Position numbers and translations under genes: made by a program
The notes under the pieces: model-generated
Told to the model about the DNA's origin: nothing
What the model saw: the letters and a program-made list of their open reading frames with translations, nothing else
Databases searched by the model: none
Source: Bradyrhizobium sp. 190
GTDB taxonomy: Bacteria > Pseudomonadota > Alphaproteobacteria > Rhizobiales > Xanthobacteraceae
Assembly (NCBI RefSeq): GCF_023073415.1
Contig: NZ_JADPJL010000028.1
Span: 1 to 48,033, forward strand
DNA: 48,033 nucleotides
Direction of reading: 5' to 3'
Shown: positions 15,992 to 25,322 of the stretch, one piece after another
Position numbering within the stretch: position 1 is the first letter of the stretch
Layout of the letters: each line of letters begins with the position of its first letter

Positions 15992-16446
15992 GCGCGAACG
16001 TGAAAGTCGAAATCCGCCAATTGCCGCACGGCGAAGGTATCGCGCTGCCGGCGTATCAAAGCGCTGACGCCGCCGGGCTCGACCTGCTGGCCGCGGTTCC
16101 CGCGGACACGCCGCTGATCCTGCCGCCTGGAAGATATGCGATGGTGCCGACCGGACTGACGATCGCGCTGCCGTCAGGCCATGAGGCGCAGGTCCGGCCA
16201 CGTTCCGGTCTTGCCGCCAAGCATGGCGTCACCGTCTTGAATTCGCCGGGCACGGTGGATGCGGATTACCGCGGCGAGATCAACGTGCTGCTCATCAATC
16301 ATGGCGACACGCCGTTTCCGATCCAGCGCGGCGAGCGCATCGCGCAGATGGTGATCGCGCCGGTCGTGCAGGCGCAATTGGTTCCGGTGGTGTCGCTTTC
16401 AACAACCGATCGCGGCAGCGGCGGTTTCGGCTCGACTGGACGCTGA
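15988..16446 (+). CDS. dut: dUTP diphosphatase
   Basis: Dut hydrolyses dUTP to dUMP and pyrophosphate, preventing uracil misincorporation and feeding thymidylate synthesis. The 152-residue homotrimeric type shows all five motifs: AGLDLLA, RPRSGLAAKHG, the catalytic-loop GTVDADYRGEI, GERIAQMVI and C-terminal GSGGFGSTGR. GTG 15988 overlaps the coaBC stop as GTGA, so translation is coupled. Last gene of the ubiE-ubiB-coaBC-dut run; about 170 bp follow before the next start. Confidence 0.97.
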   Translation: MSANVKVEIRQLPHGEGIALPAYQSADAAGLDLLAAVPADTPLILPPGRYAMVPTGLTIALPSGHEAQVRPRSGLAAKHGVTVLNSPGTVDADYRGEINVLLINHGDTPFPIQRGERIAQMVIAPVVQAQLVPVVSLSTTDRGSGGFGSTGR

Positions 16447-16618
16447 ATCGTCGAGTAAAGACGACTCTCAACGGTAACTTGGCTGAATTCTTCACAGCCG
16501 AATTTGCGTTCACGGTCTGGACTCTTACCGGTCGAGTCCCGAAGGGGATACTCTCGACCCGATTCGTGTTCGGCGGGGATAGCGCCGGACCTGCAGTCGT
16601 GCGTTTTTGGGGCAAATA

Positions 16619-19138
16619 ATGTTGGGCGTAGTCGCGGCGATGCGTCGAACCCTGCTGTCGTGCACCTCACTGGCGCGCCACGGCGCGATCGCGCTCGCCA
16701 CTGCCCTCGCCGCCTCGCCGGAACCCGCGTTGGCCGCTGACTTGACCATCACACAGGCTATTTCCGCGCTACTCGATCTAAATCACCAGGAATTTGCGGC
16801 ACTGACGACGTCGCTGTCGCTGCTCGGCTTTACCGTGGTGGCGGCGATCCTGGTGATGCGCACGCGCATCCGGGCCACCCGGATGGAACTCAACCTGCGC
16901 TCCGACATCGCCGACCTGCAGGTGCAGGCTGACCGGCTGCGCGCGCTGTTGTTTGCCGAACCCCAGATCCTGATCGCCTGGGCCGCGGGCGACAACCGGC
17001 CCCAGATCAGCGGCGACACCTCGCTGTTGATTTCGCAGGACGCGCAGTCGAATTCGCCGCAACGCATCCTCGCCTTTGGAACCTGGCTGCCACCGGAACC
17101 GGCGCTGCAGATGGACCATGCGGTCGACGCACTGCGCGAGGCCGGCGAAGGCTTTCTGCTCAATCTCTCCACCTCGAACGGCCGCGCCATCGAAGCGATG
17201 GGCCGCGCCATTGGCGGGCAAGCCATTGTGCGGATTCGCGAACTCGGCGGGTTGCGCCGGGACCTCGCCGAATCCAATCTCCGCTACAGGACGCTTCTGG
17301 AAGAGACCGAGCTGCTGCGCGACTTCGCCGCCGCGGTACCCTGGCCGATCTGGGCCAAGAGCGTCGAGGGCAATCTGCGTTACGCCAATGTGGCCTATGT
17401 GCGGGCCACCGAGGGCGCAAGCCTCGCGGATACGATCCACCGCAGCCTCGAACTGCTGGAGAACGACCAGCGTGCCGAGATGGGACGGGTGCTGAACGAC
17501 AATGCCACCTTCAGCGCGCGGCTGCCGATCGTGGTCGGCGGCGAGCGGCGCATCTATGATGTTCAGGCGCTCAAGCTCAGCGGCGGCAACGCCGGCATCG
17601 CCATCGACGCCAGCGAGGCGACTGCGTTGCGCGACGCGATGGAGCGGATGGCGGAAGCCCATCGCCGCACCCTCGACCAATTGTCGTCGGGGGTTGCCGT
17701 GTTCGACGGCCAGCGGCGGCTTGCCTTCTACAACGAATCCTACCGGCGGCTGTGGGGCCTCGATCAGGCCTTCCTCGACTCCAATCCCGACGATTCAAGC
17801 GTGCTCGACCGGCTGCGCGCGGCGCGCAAACTGCCCGAACAGCCCGACTTCCGGGCCTGGAAGGCCAAGCTGCACCAAGCCTACCGCGCCGTGGAGCCGG
17901 AGAACTACACCTGGTTCCTGCCCGACGGCCGCGCCGTCAGCGTCGTTACCACGCCGAATCTTGAGGGCGGCGTCACCTACCTGTTCGACAATGTCACCGA
18001 GAGCCTCGATCTCGCACGCCGATACGACCGGCTGACCCGGGTCCAGCATGAGACGCTCGACAATCTCGCTGAAGCGGTCGCGGTGTTCGGCAGCAATGGC
18101 CGCGTGGAACTGTTCAATCCCGCTTTCGAGAAAATGTGGAAGCTGTCGGCGGAAGCGCTCAAGGAGCAACCCCACATCGAGACCGTCGAAGCGTGGTGCA
18201 AGCCGCTGTTCGACGACGCGCTGACCTGGCGGGCGCTGCGCGAGGCGATCACCGCGATCGAGAACCGGGCGCAGGTCGCGCTGAAACTCGAGCGCAAGGA
18301 TGGCAGCGTGCTGGACTGCATGACCATGCCGCTGCCGGATGGCGCGACCATGCTGACTTTCCAGGACATCACCGACACCGAGAATGTCGAGCGCGCGTTG
18401 CGCGAACGCAACGAGGCGCTGGAAGCCGCCGACCAGATGAAGGTCGATTTCGTCCACCACGTGTCCTACGAACTGCGCGCGCCCCTCACCACCATCATCG
18501 GCTTCGCGCATTTCCTCAGCGATCCCTCGACCGGCCCGCTGACGCCAAAGCAGGCCGAATATCTCGACTACGTCACCAAATCGACCAACGCACTGCTCGC
18601 GCTCACCAACAACATCCTAGATCTCGCCACCATCGATGCCGGCGCCATGAAGCTCGAACTCGGCCCGGTCAATATCGAAAAAGCCATCCAGGCCGCCGCC
18701 GAAGGCATTCAGGACCGGCTGGCGACCGACCGCATCGAACTCCGGGTCGATATCGATCCTGATATCGGCAACTTCACCGGCGACGAGCGGCGCGTCGTGC
18801 AGGTGCTCTATAATCTGCTTGCCAACGCCGTTGGGTTCTCGCCGCACGATGCCGCGGTCACGATCAGCGCGCGGCGGACCGCGCATCGCGTGATCTTCAT
18901 CGTCAGCGATTCCGGCCCCGGCATTCCGGCTGATGTGAAAGACAAGGTGTTCGACTGGTTCGAGAGCCACTCCCACGGCTCGCGGCATCGCGGCGCCGGC
19001 CTCGGCCTGTCGCTGGTGCGCTCCTTCGTCGAACTGCACGGCGGCAAGGTGCGCGTCGATTCGGTGGTGGGCAAGGGCACCACGGTCACCTGCGACTTTC
19101 CGATCGACCAGAACGCGCATCGCAACGCCGCCGAATGA
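16619..19138 (+). CDS. divL: DivL-like PAS sensor kinase homologue with Tyr at the phospho-acceptor position
   Basis: About 839 residues, with a hydrophobic N-terminus, a membrane segment near 62-80 (LSLLGFTVVAAILVM) and a coiled stretch. Two PAS-like domains begin LDQLSSGVAVFDGQRRLAFYN and LDNLAEAVAVFGSNGRVELFN. A HisKA-type helix follows, in which the H-box reads FVHHVSYELRAPLTTI: Tyr (about 617) replaces the phosphorylated His, the hallmark of Caulobacter DivL. The ATPase domain looks intact: N box NLLANAVGFS, G1 DSGPGIP, G2 GAGLGLSLVR. DivL controls CckA and thus CtrA by protein interaction with DivK rather than as a normal kinase. ATG 16619 is preferred (GGGG 6 bp upstream). Its stop overlaps the next gene as ATGA. 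Confidence 0.88.
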   Translation: MLGVVAAMRRTLLSCTSLARHGAIALATALAASPEPALAADLTITQAISALLDLNHQEFAALTTSLSLLGFTVVAAILVMRTRIRATRMELNLRSDIADLQVQADRLRALLFAEPQILIAWAAGDNRPQISGDTSLLISQDAQSNSPQRILAFGTWLPPEPALQMDHAVDALREAGEGFLLNLSTSNGRAIEAMGRAIGGQAIVRIRELGGLRRDLAESNLRYRTLLEETELLRDFAAAVPWPIWAKSVEGNLRYANVAYVRATEGASLADTIHRSLELLENDQRAEMGRVLNDNATFSARLPIVVGGERRIYDVQALKLSGGNAGIAIDASEATALRDAMERMAEAHRRTLDQLSSGVAVFDGQRRLAFYNESYRRLWGLDQAFLDSNPDDSSVLDRLRAARKLPEQPDFRAWKAKLHQAYRAVEPENYTWFLPDGRAVSVVTTPNLEGGVTYLFDNVTESLDLARRYDRLTRVQHETLDNLAEAVAVFGSNGRVELFNPAFEKMWKLSAEALKEQPHIETVEAWCKPLFDDALTWRALREAITAIENRAQVALKLERKDGSVLDCMTMPLPDGATMLTFQDITDTENVERALRERNEALEAADQMKVDFVHHVSYELRAPLTTIIGFAHFLSDPSTGPLTPKQAEYLDYVTKSTNALLALTNNILDLATIDAGAMKLELGPVNIEKAIQAAAEGIQDRLATDRIELRVDIDPDIGNFTGDERRVVQVLYNLLANAVGFSPHDAAVTISARRTAHRVIFIVSDSGPGIPADVKDKVFDWFESHSHGSRHRGAGLGLSLVRSFVELHGGKVRVDSVVGKGTTVTCDFPIDQNAHRNAAE

Positions 19139-20655
19139 CAGCGCCCGCGACATTTACGGCAGCGCTTGCGAACGAGACGGCGACGGCGCATCTGATGGCC
19201 GACCTCGCGCTGCTGGTCGGTCCGGGCGACGTCATCACACTCTCGGGCGACCTCGGCGCGGGGAAGACGGCCGCGGCGCGGTCGATGATCCGCTATCTCG
19301 CCGACGATCCCGCGCTGGAAGTGCCGAGTCCGACATTCACGCTGGCGCAGAGCTATGACCTGCCGTTTCCGCTTCTTCACGCCGATCTCTATCGGATCAA
19401 TGATTCGAGCGAGCTGGAGGAAATCGGATTGTCGCCGCTGCCGGAGGGCACGCTGGCGCTGATCGAATGGCCGGAGCGTGCAGGCGATGCGTTGCCTGAA
19501 GATCGTATCGACATCGCCTTCAGCCATCGCCCGGCGCTCGGGTCCACCGCGCGCGCCGCTGAAATCACCGGCTATGGCAAGGCGGCGGCGCAGGTGGCCC
19601 GATTGGAGGCGCTGCGCAAGTTTCTCGCAGATGCCGGCTTCCTGGATGCGGCGCGCGAGCGCATGCCCGGCGACGCCTCAACGCGCTCCTATGCGCGTCT
19701 GATCCGCGACGACGGCACGTCGATCCTGATGAATTCGCCGCGCCGTCCGGATGGGCCCGCGATCTATGACGGAAAATCCTACAGCGCGGCCGTCCATCTC
19801 GCCGAGGACGTCAAGCCGTTCGTCGCCATCGACAATGGCTTGCGCGCGCAGGGCTTCTCGGCACCCGCGATCCGCCACGCCGACCTCGATTCCGGTTTCC
19901 TGATCACCGAGGATTTCGGCAGCGCCGGCGTCATCGAAGGCGATCCGCCGCGACCGATCGTCGAGTGCTACGAGGCGGCGACCGATATGCTGGCGGAGCT
20001 GCACCGCAAAGCCTTGCCCGAAACGGCGCCGCTGGGGCCGCAGGGCTCATACCAAATTCCGGTCTACGATATCGATACATGGCTGGTCGAGATCAGCCTG
20101 ATGCTCGAATGGTATCTGCCGGATCGCGGAGCCGAAGTCAGCCAGCAGCAGCGCGACGAGTTCGTCACGATGTGGCGAACGCTGCTGGAGAAGCCAGCGG
20201 CTGCGCCGCGAACCTGGGTGATGCGAGATTTTCATTCGCCCAACATCATCTGGCTCGGCGAGCGCACGGGGATCCTGCGCGTCGGGATCATCGACTTCCA
20301 GGATGCCGTGCTTGGCCCCGCCGCCTACGATCTGGTGTCGCTGCTGCAGGACGCGCGACTCGACGTTCCCGAACAACTCGAATTGACGCTCTTGACCCGT
20401 TACATCAAGGCACGCCGCGCCGCGGATGGTCAGTTCGATCCGGCCAGCTTTGCCGAGCTTTACGCCATCATGTCGGCGCAGCGGAATACCCGGCTGCTCG
20501 GCACTTTCGCCCGGCTCAACCGCCGCGATGGCAAGCCGCAATATCTGCGCCACCAGCCCCGGATCTGGACCTATCTGAACCGTTCGCTGGCGCACCCGGC
20601 GCTGGCGGCGTTTCGCGAATGGTATGCCGCCAACGTGCCGCCGCCGCTGCCCTGA
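19135..20655 (+). CDS. TsaE-AmgK fusion: tRNA t6A ATPase joined to an anomeric sugar kinase
   Basis: About 506 residues. Residues 1-155 are TsaE, the ATPase of tRNA t6A37 synthesis: Walker A GDLGAGKTAAAR (38-49), SPTFTLAQSYD, HADLYRI and IEWPERAG. From about 160 on it is an APH-like phosphotransferase of the AmgK type: GDASTRSYARL, a catalytic loop VMRDFHSPNIIWL and metal-binding GIIDFQDAVLGPAAYDL. AmgK phosphorylates the anomeric carbon of MurNAc/GlcNAc in peptidoglycan recycling. The next-but-one gene encodes MurU, which uses that product; this supports the second function. ATG 19135 overlaps the divL stop. Confidence 0.92.
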   Translation: MTAPATFTAALANETATAHLMADLALLVGPGDVITLSGDLGAGKTAAARSMIRYLADDPALEVPSPTFTLAQSYDLPFPLLHADLYRINDSSELEEIGLSPLPEGTLALIEWPERAGDALPEDRIDIAFSHRPALGSTARAAEITGYGKAAAQVARLEALRKFLADAGFLDAARERMPGDASTRSYARLIRDDGTSILMNSPRRPDGPAIYDGKSYSAAVHLAEDVKPFVAIDNGLRAQGFSAPAIRHADLDSGFLITEDFGSAGVIEGDPPRPIVECYEAATDMLAELHRKALPETAPLGPQGSYQIPVYDIDTWLVEISLMLEWYLPDRGAEVSQQQRDEFVTMWRTLLEKPAAAPRTWVMRDFHSPNIIWLGERTGILRVGIIDFQDAVLGPAAYDLVSLLQDARLDVPEQLELTLLTRYIKARRAADGQFDPASFAELYAIMSAQRNTRLLGTFARLNRRDGKPQYLRHQPRIWTYLNRSLAHPALAAFREWYAANVPPPLP

Positions 20656-20745
20656 TTTACCTCCTGTTAGCCACCCCGCATTTAATCTGGAGCCGGCCAT
20701 GCTGTGGAGGCATGGCGCATTCAGCTTTGACACGGGAAGACGGCC

Positions 20746-21069
20746 ATGGCGGGGGCGGAACGTCGCAAGGGAGATCGAGTCGTATTCGAGCGCGGCTTTG
20801 CGGCGCACATGATGGGCATCGATGGCACCTGGCGGCGTGACTGCGTAATGGAAGACGTCTCCGAGACCGGCGCCAAGCTGACGGTCGAAGGTTCGGTTGA
20901 GGGTCTGCACTTGAAGGAATTCTTCCTGCTGCTGTCGTCCACGGGCCTAGCCTATCGGCGCTGCGAGCTGGCATGGGTCAATGGCGATCAGATCGGCGTC
21001 AACTTCCTGAAGCAGGGCGACAAGAAGAAGAAGGCGGCCAAGCGCGGGGCCGAGGACGCCGAAGTCTGA
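20746..21069 (+). CDS. PilZ-domain protein (candidate c-di-GMP receptor)
   Basis: A 107-residue single-domain protein. It starts MAGAERRKGDRV, giving the RxxxR c-di-GMP motif, and has DVSETGAKL, the matching D/NxSxxG motif, about 25 residues further. The PilZ beta barrel then runs to VGVNFL-like IGVNFLKQ, followed by a Lys-rich tail. Both binding motifs are intact, so nucleotide binding is plausible. It sits between the amgK fusion and murU, hinting at a link of cell-wall recycling to second-messenger signalling, but that is inference from position only. Confidence 0.88.
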   Translation: MAGAERRKGDRVVFERGFAAHMMGIDGTWRRDCVMEDVSETGAKLTVEGSVEGLHLKEFFLLLSSTGLAYRRCELAWVNGDQIGVNFLKQGDKKKKAAKRGAEDAEV

Positions 21070-21209
21070 GATTTGGCCGCGCCGGCGGCCGTCGTACGGC
21101 CGTCATGTGCGGCCACTAAGGCCTCATGGTTGCTGGCTCAAGCTACTCGCCGTGGTATGATCCGCGGCCCGATTTGATGGTTCGAGAAATTCCAAGAGAA
21201 ATCCCAGGA

Positions 21210-21932
21210 ATGTCCGTTACGCCCACCAAAGCCATGGTCCTTGCCGCCGGTCTCGGTTTGCGCATGCGCCCATTGACCGACCATATGCCGAAGCCGCTGG
21301 TGCGCGTGGCCGGCCAGCCGTTGCTCGATCACGTGCTGGACAAGCTCGCTGGTGCCGGCGTCGGCGAAGCCGTGGTCAATGTGCATTACCTGCCCGACCA
21401 GATCATTGAGCATACGGCCGGTCGCGCCCTCCCCCGCATCATCATCTCCGACGAACGCGACGAGGTGCTTGGCACCGGCGGCGCGGTCGTGAAGGCGCTG
21501 CCCCTGCTCGGCACAGAGCCGTTCTTCCACGTCAACGCAGACACGATGTGGATCGACGGCGTGCGCCCCAATCTGGCGCGGCTTGCCGAAACCTTCGCCC
21601 CTGACCGGATGGACATCCTGCTCTTGATGGCGCCGACCACGAGCAGCATCGGCTATGCCGGCCGCGGCGACTACGCGATGCTGCCGGACGGCGCGTTGCG
21701 CAAGCGGCGCGAACACCAGGTGGTGCCGTTCGTCTATGCGGGCGCGGCAATCATGTCGCCCTCGCTGTTCGCCGATGCACCGGCCGGCGAGTTTTCGCTG
21801 ACGAAAATGTTCGACCGCGCCAACGAGCAGGAGCGGCTGTTCGGCCTGCGGCTCGACGGCGTCTGGATGCACGTCGGAACCCCCGACGCGGTACAGGCCG
21901 CGGAAGAGGCGTTTCTGGAAAGCGTGGCCTGA
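21210..21932 (+). CDS. murU: N-acetylmuramate-1-phosphate uridylyltransferase MurU
   Basis: MurU makes UDP-MurNAc from MurNAc-1-phosphate, bypassing the fosfomycin-sensitive de novo steps. The 240-residue protein has the nucleotidyltransferase signature MVLAAGLGLRMRPLTDHMPKPL, the GTGGAVVKALPLLG loop and metal-site FFHVNADTMW. ATG 21210 is chosen; the frame extends to 21126, but the extra 28 residues are unlike the family. It pairs with the AmgK domain encoded upstream. A general sugar-1-phosphate nucleotidyltransferase role cannot be excluded, but the AmgK context argues for MurU. Confidence 0.88.
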   Translation: MSVTPTKAMVLAAGLGLRMRPLTDHMPKPLVRVAGQPLLDHVLDKLAGAGVGEAVVNVHYLPDQIIEHTAGRALPRIIISDERDEVLGTGGAVVKALPLLGTEPFFHVNADTMWIDGVRPNLARLAETFAPDRMDILLLMAPTTSSIGYAGRGDYAMLPDGALRKRREHQVVPFVYAGAAIMSPSLFADAPAGEFSLTKMFDRANEQERLFGLRLDGVWMHVGTPDAVQAAEEAFLESVA

Positions 21933-21987
21933 TTCCGCCGCGGGCTCGGACGAAAATCTCGAAAACAACCCCATGCAAAGTAGCTTC

Positions 21988-22074
21988 GTAGGGTGGGCAA
22001 AGCGCAGCGTGCCCACCATTCAAGGCACCGGTCGCGGATAGATGGTGGGCACGCTTGCGCTTTGCCCACCCTAC
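21988..22074. repeat. Palindromic intergenic repeat, family A, second copy
   Basis: Same outer arms as at 1175-1261 (GTAGGGTGGGCAAAG and its complement) and the same inner GTGCCCACCA pair, with a different central spacer. Lies between murU and addB. Confidence 0.85.
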
Positions 22075-22175
22075 TGTTTCGGTGACGACGGTGTGTAGTG
22101 GGGGTTATCCGCGCCCACCCATGACCTACCCCTCTTACCTCCCTATATTGCCCCTGACCTCGAATCAGGAAGCCC

Positions 22176-25100
22176 ATGCGCGTTTTCAGCGTTCCCGTCT
22201 CCGTGCCGTTCCTGCGCACCGTCATCGCGGCGCTGGTCGACGGCCGCCTCGTCGAAGGATTCGAGGCGCGCAAGGATCCTCTCAATCTCGCAACGGCGAC
22301 GCTCTATTTGCCGACCCGGCGTGCCGGGCGGCTGGCGCGCGAGATCTTTCTCGATGAACTGAATACCGACGCGGCGATCCTGCCGCGCATCGTGGCGCTG
22401 GGTGACATCGACGAGGACGAGCTGGCATTTGCGGAAGGCTCCGAACAATTCAGCGGCGTGGCGCCGCTCGACATTCCGCCACGGCTCGGCGAACTGGAGC
22501 GCCGCCTGACGCTGGCGCATCTGGTTGCAGCATGGGCGAAAAGCCCGGTGTCGGCGCCGCTCGTGGTCGGCGGCCCGGCCTCGACACTGGCGCTCGCCGG
22601 CGACCTGGCGCGGCTGATGGACGACATGGTGACGCGCGGCGTCGCCTGGGAAGCGCTCGACAAGCTGGTGCCCGACCAGTTCGACAAATACTGGCAGCAC
22701 TCGCTGGAATTCCTGCGCATCGCGCGCAAGGCATGGCCGGAGCATCTGAAGGAAATCGGCAGGATCGAACCCGCCGAACGGCGCGACCGCCTGATCGATG
22801 CGGAAGCAGCGCGCCTGACCGCTCATCATGAGGGACCGGTGGTGGCAGCCGGCTCGACCGGTTCGATGCCGGCAACCGCGAAATTCCTCACTGCCGTTGC
22901 CGGCCTGAAGCAAGGCGCCGTGGTGCTGCCGGGGCTCGACACCGATCTCGACGAGGAAGCTTGGCAGACGATCGGCGGCGTCAGGGACGCGCAGGGCAAA
23001 TTCACCACGCAGCCCTCCTCGAACCATCCGCAATTCGCGATGCACGCCTTGCTGGATCGCTTCGGTATCAAACGGAGCGACGTCGAGATCCTGGGTACAC
23101 CGGCACAACACGGGCGCGAGATGCTGGTGTCCGAGACGATGCGGCCGTCGAGCGCGACCGAACAATGGCACGACCGTCTGGCCCAGCCGGATGTCTCGTT
23201 AAGGATCGCAGGCGGCATGACCAAGCTAGCCGTCGTCGAGGCGCCCAACTCGGAGATGGAGGCGCTGGCGATTGCAGTGGCGATGCGCGAGGCGCGGCAT
23301 CTGAACAAGTCGGCGGCGCTGGTTACGCCGGATCGCGCGCTGGCGCGGCGGGTGATGGCGGCGCTGAGGCGCTGGAATCTCGAGTTCGACGATTCAGGCG
23401 GCGACGCATTGATGGACACGCCAAGCGGCATTTTTGCCCGCCTCGCCGCGGAAGCTGCCAGCAAGGGGCTGGAGCCGCCAACGTTGCTCGCGCTGCTGAA
23501 ACATCCGCAGTTTCGGCTCGGCGGCGCATGCGGCGCGTTCAAGCACGCCATCGAGATACTCGAACTGGCGCTGCTGCGCGGCACTCGGCCACAGGCAGGA
23601 ACGGCCGGATTGGCGCGCGACTTCGATCGCTTCCGTGTGGAGCTCAAAAAGCTCAGGAGCCGTGAGACATCCTCGCTTCACGCCTCCGAGCCGCGCGCCA
23701 AATTAAGAGACGGCGAACTCGACCAGGCGCAGGCGCTGATCGCGGCGCTGCAGAAGGCGCTGTCGCCGCTGGAAATCATGGGCGCGTCAAAACCGTTCGA
23801 TTTCGCCGAGCTGGCGCAACGCCATCGCGAAACGCTGATCGCGTTGTCTGCAGATCAAAACGGCGTTGCCGTTGTCTTCGAGGAAGCGCAGGGTTCGGCA
23901 TTGTCAGCGGCGTTCGACGACCTGCTCGCTGAGCAAAAGCCGAGCGGCCTTATGGTGCAGCTCGGCGATTACCCCGATGTGTTCCAGACCGCCTATGCCG
24001 ATCGCATGGTACGGCGGCCGGAATCGTCGAGCGCGCAACTACACATCTACGGCCAGCTCGAAGCGCGGCTGACCGAGTCCGATCGCATCATCCTTGGCGG
24101 GCTGGTCGAAGGCGTATGGCCGCCGGCGCCGCGGGTCGATCCCTGGCTGAGCCGGCCGATGCGCCATGAACTCGGCCTTGATCTGCCGGAGCGACGCATC
24201 GGCCTCTCCGCGCACGATTTTGCGCAATTGCTGGGAACGGACGATGTGATCCTGACCCATTCGGCGAAAGTCGGCGGCGCGCCGGCGGTCGCCTCGCGCT
24301 TTCTGCACCGCTTGGAGGCCGTCGCCGGCGAAGCGCGCTGGGACGCGGCCAAAAGCACTGGTGAAAATTACGTCCGCTTCGCCGCCGAACTCGACCAGCC
24401 CGACGCGGTCGTGCCTATCGAGCAGCCCGCACCGAAGCCGCCCGTCGCGACGCGGCCGACAAAACTGTCGGTCACGGCGATCGAGGATTGGCTGCGCGAT
24501 CCCTACACGATTTACGCGAAGTATATCCTGCGGCTCGATCCGCTCGATCCCGTCGACATGCCATTGTCGGCGGCCGATCGCGGCTCGGCGATCCATGACG
24601 CGCTCGGCGAGTTCACGCAAGAATTCGCAGACGCGCTTCCCGCGCAGCCCGCGCTGGTGCTGCGCGGCATCGGTGAAAAATACTTTGCGCCGCTGATGGA
24701 GCGTCCCGAGGCGCGGGCGCTGTGGTGGCCGCGGTTTCAGCGCATCGCTACCTGGTTTGCGGACTGGGAACTGGCGCGGCGCGGCGAGATCGACAAAATC
24801 GTCGCCGAGATCGGGGGCGAGATCAAGATTCCGCTCGACAACGAACGCATCTTCACGCTGTCGGCGCGCGCCGACCGGATCGAGCAGCGCTATGACGGCA
24901 GCTTTGCGATCCTCGATTACAAGACCGGCCAGCCGCCGACCGGCAAGCAGGTCCGCATGGGCCTGTCGCCGCAATTGACGCTGGAGGCTGCGATCCTGCG
25001 CGAGGGCGGCTTTGAAAATATCCACGCAGGTTCATCCGTCGGCGAACTCGTCTATGTCAGGCTCAGCGGCAACAATCCGCCCGGCGAGCAGCGCTCGCTG

Positions 25101-25322
25101 GAGCTGAAAATCAGGAACAACGATACGCCGCAGCGGCCGGACGAAGCGGCGGACTACGCCCGCGAGCAGCTTGAAGCGCTGATCCGCAAATTCGAGAACG
25201 AGGAGACCGCCTACACGTCGCTGAACCTGTCGATGTGGTCGAACCGCTACGGCGCCTATGACGATCTCGCCCGGATCAAGGAATGGTCGGCGGCCGGCGG
25301 ACTGGGGATCGAGGAATGGTGA
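22176..25322 (+). CDS. addB: Double-strand break repair protein AddB
   Basis: AddB is the second subunit of the AddAB helicase-nuclease, which resects double-strand ends for RecA loading. At 1048 residues it has the alphaproteobacterial AddB length. The N-terminus (MRVFSVPVSVPFLRTV) has no Walker A motif. The C-terminal PD-(D/E)xK nuclease is visible: SVTAIEDWLRDPYTIYAKYIL, RGSAIHDALGEF, then the metal-binding ILDYKTGQPP with upstream DRIEQRY. The cysteines that hold an iron-sulfur cluster in Bacillus AddB are absent at the equivalent DWLRDP site. It overlaps addA by 7 bp, so the subunits are translationally coupled. Confidence 0.95.
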   Translation: MRVFSVPVSVPFLRTVIAALVDGRLVEGFEARKDPLNLATATLYLPTRRAGRLAREIFLDELNTDAAILPRIVALGDIDEDELAFAEGSEQFSGVAPLDIPPRLGELERRLTLAHLVAAWAKSPVSAPLVVGGPASTLALAGDLARLMDDMVTRGVAWEALDKLVPDQFDKYWQHSLEFLRIARKAWPEHLKEIGRIEPAERRDRLIDAEAARLTAHHEGPVVAAGSTGSMPATAKFLTAVAGLKQGAVVLPGLDTDLDEEAWQTIGGVRDAQGKFTTQPSSNHPQFAMHALLDRFGIKRSDVEILGTPAQHGREMLVSETMRPSSATEQWHDRLAQPDVSLRIAGGMTKLAVVEAPNSEMEALAIAVAMREARHLNKSAALVTPDRALARRVMAALRRWNLEFDDSGGDALMDTPSGIFARLAAEAASKGLEPPTLLALLKHPQFRLGGACGAFKHAIEILELALLRGTRPQAGTAGLARDFDRFRVELKKLRSRETSSLHASEPRAKLRDGELDQAQALIAALQKALSPLEIMGASKPFDFAELAQRHRETLIALSADQNGVAVVFEEAQGSALSAAFDDLLAEQKPSGLMVQLGDYPDVFQTAYADRMVRRPESSSAQLHIYGQLEARLTESDRIILGGLVEGVWPPAPRVDPWLSRPMRHELGLDLPERRIGLSAHDFAQLLGTDDVILTHSAKVGGAPAVASRFLHRLEAVAGEARWDAAKSTGENYVRFAAELDQPDAVVPIEQPAPKPPVATRPTKLSVTAIEDWLRDPYTIYAKYILRLDPLDPVDMPLSAADRGSAIHDALGEFTQEFADALPAQPALVLRGIGEKYFAPLMERPEARALWWPRFQRIATWFADWELARRGEIDKIVAEIGGEIKIPLDNERIFTLSARADRIEQRYDGSFAILDYKTGQPPTGKQVRMGLSPQLTLEAAILREGGFENIHAGSSVGELVYVRLSGNNPPGEQRSLELKIRNNDTPQRPDEAADYAREQLEALIRKFENEETAYTSLNLSMWSNRYGAYDDLARIKEWSAAGGLGIEEW

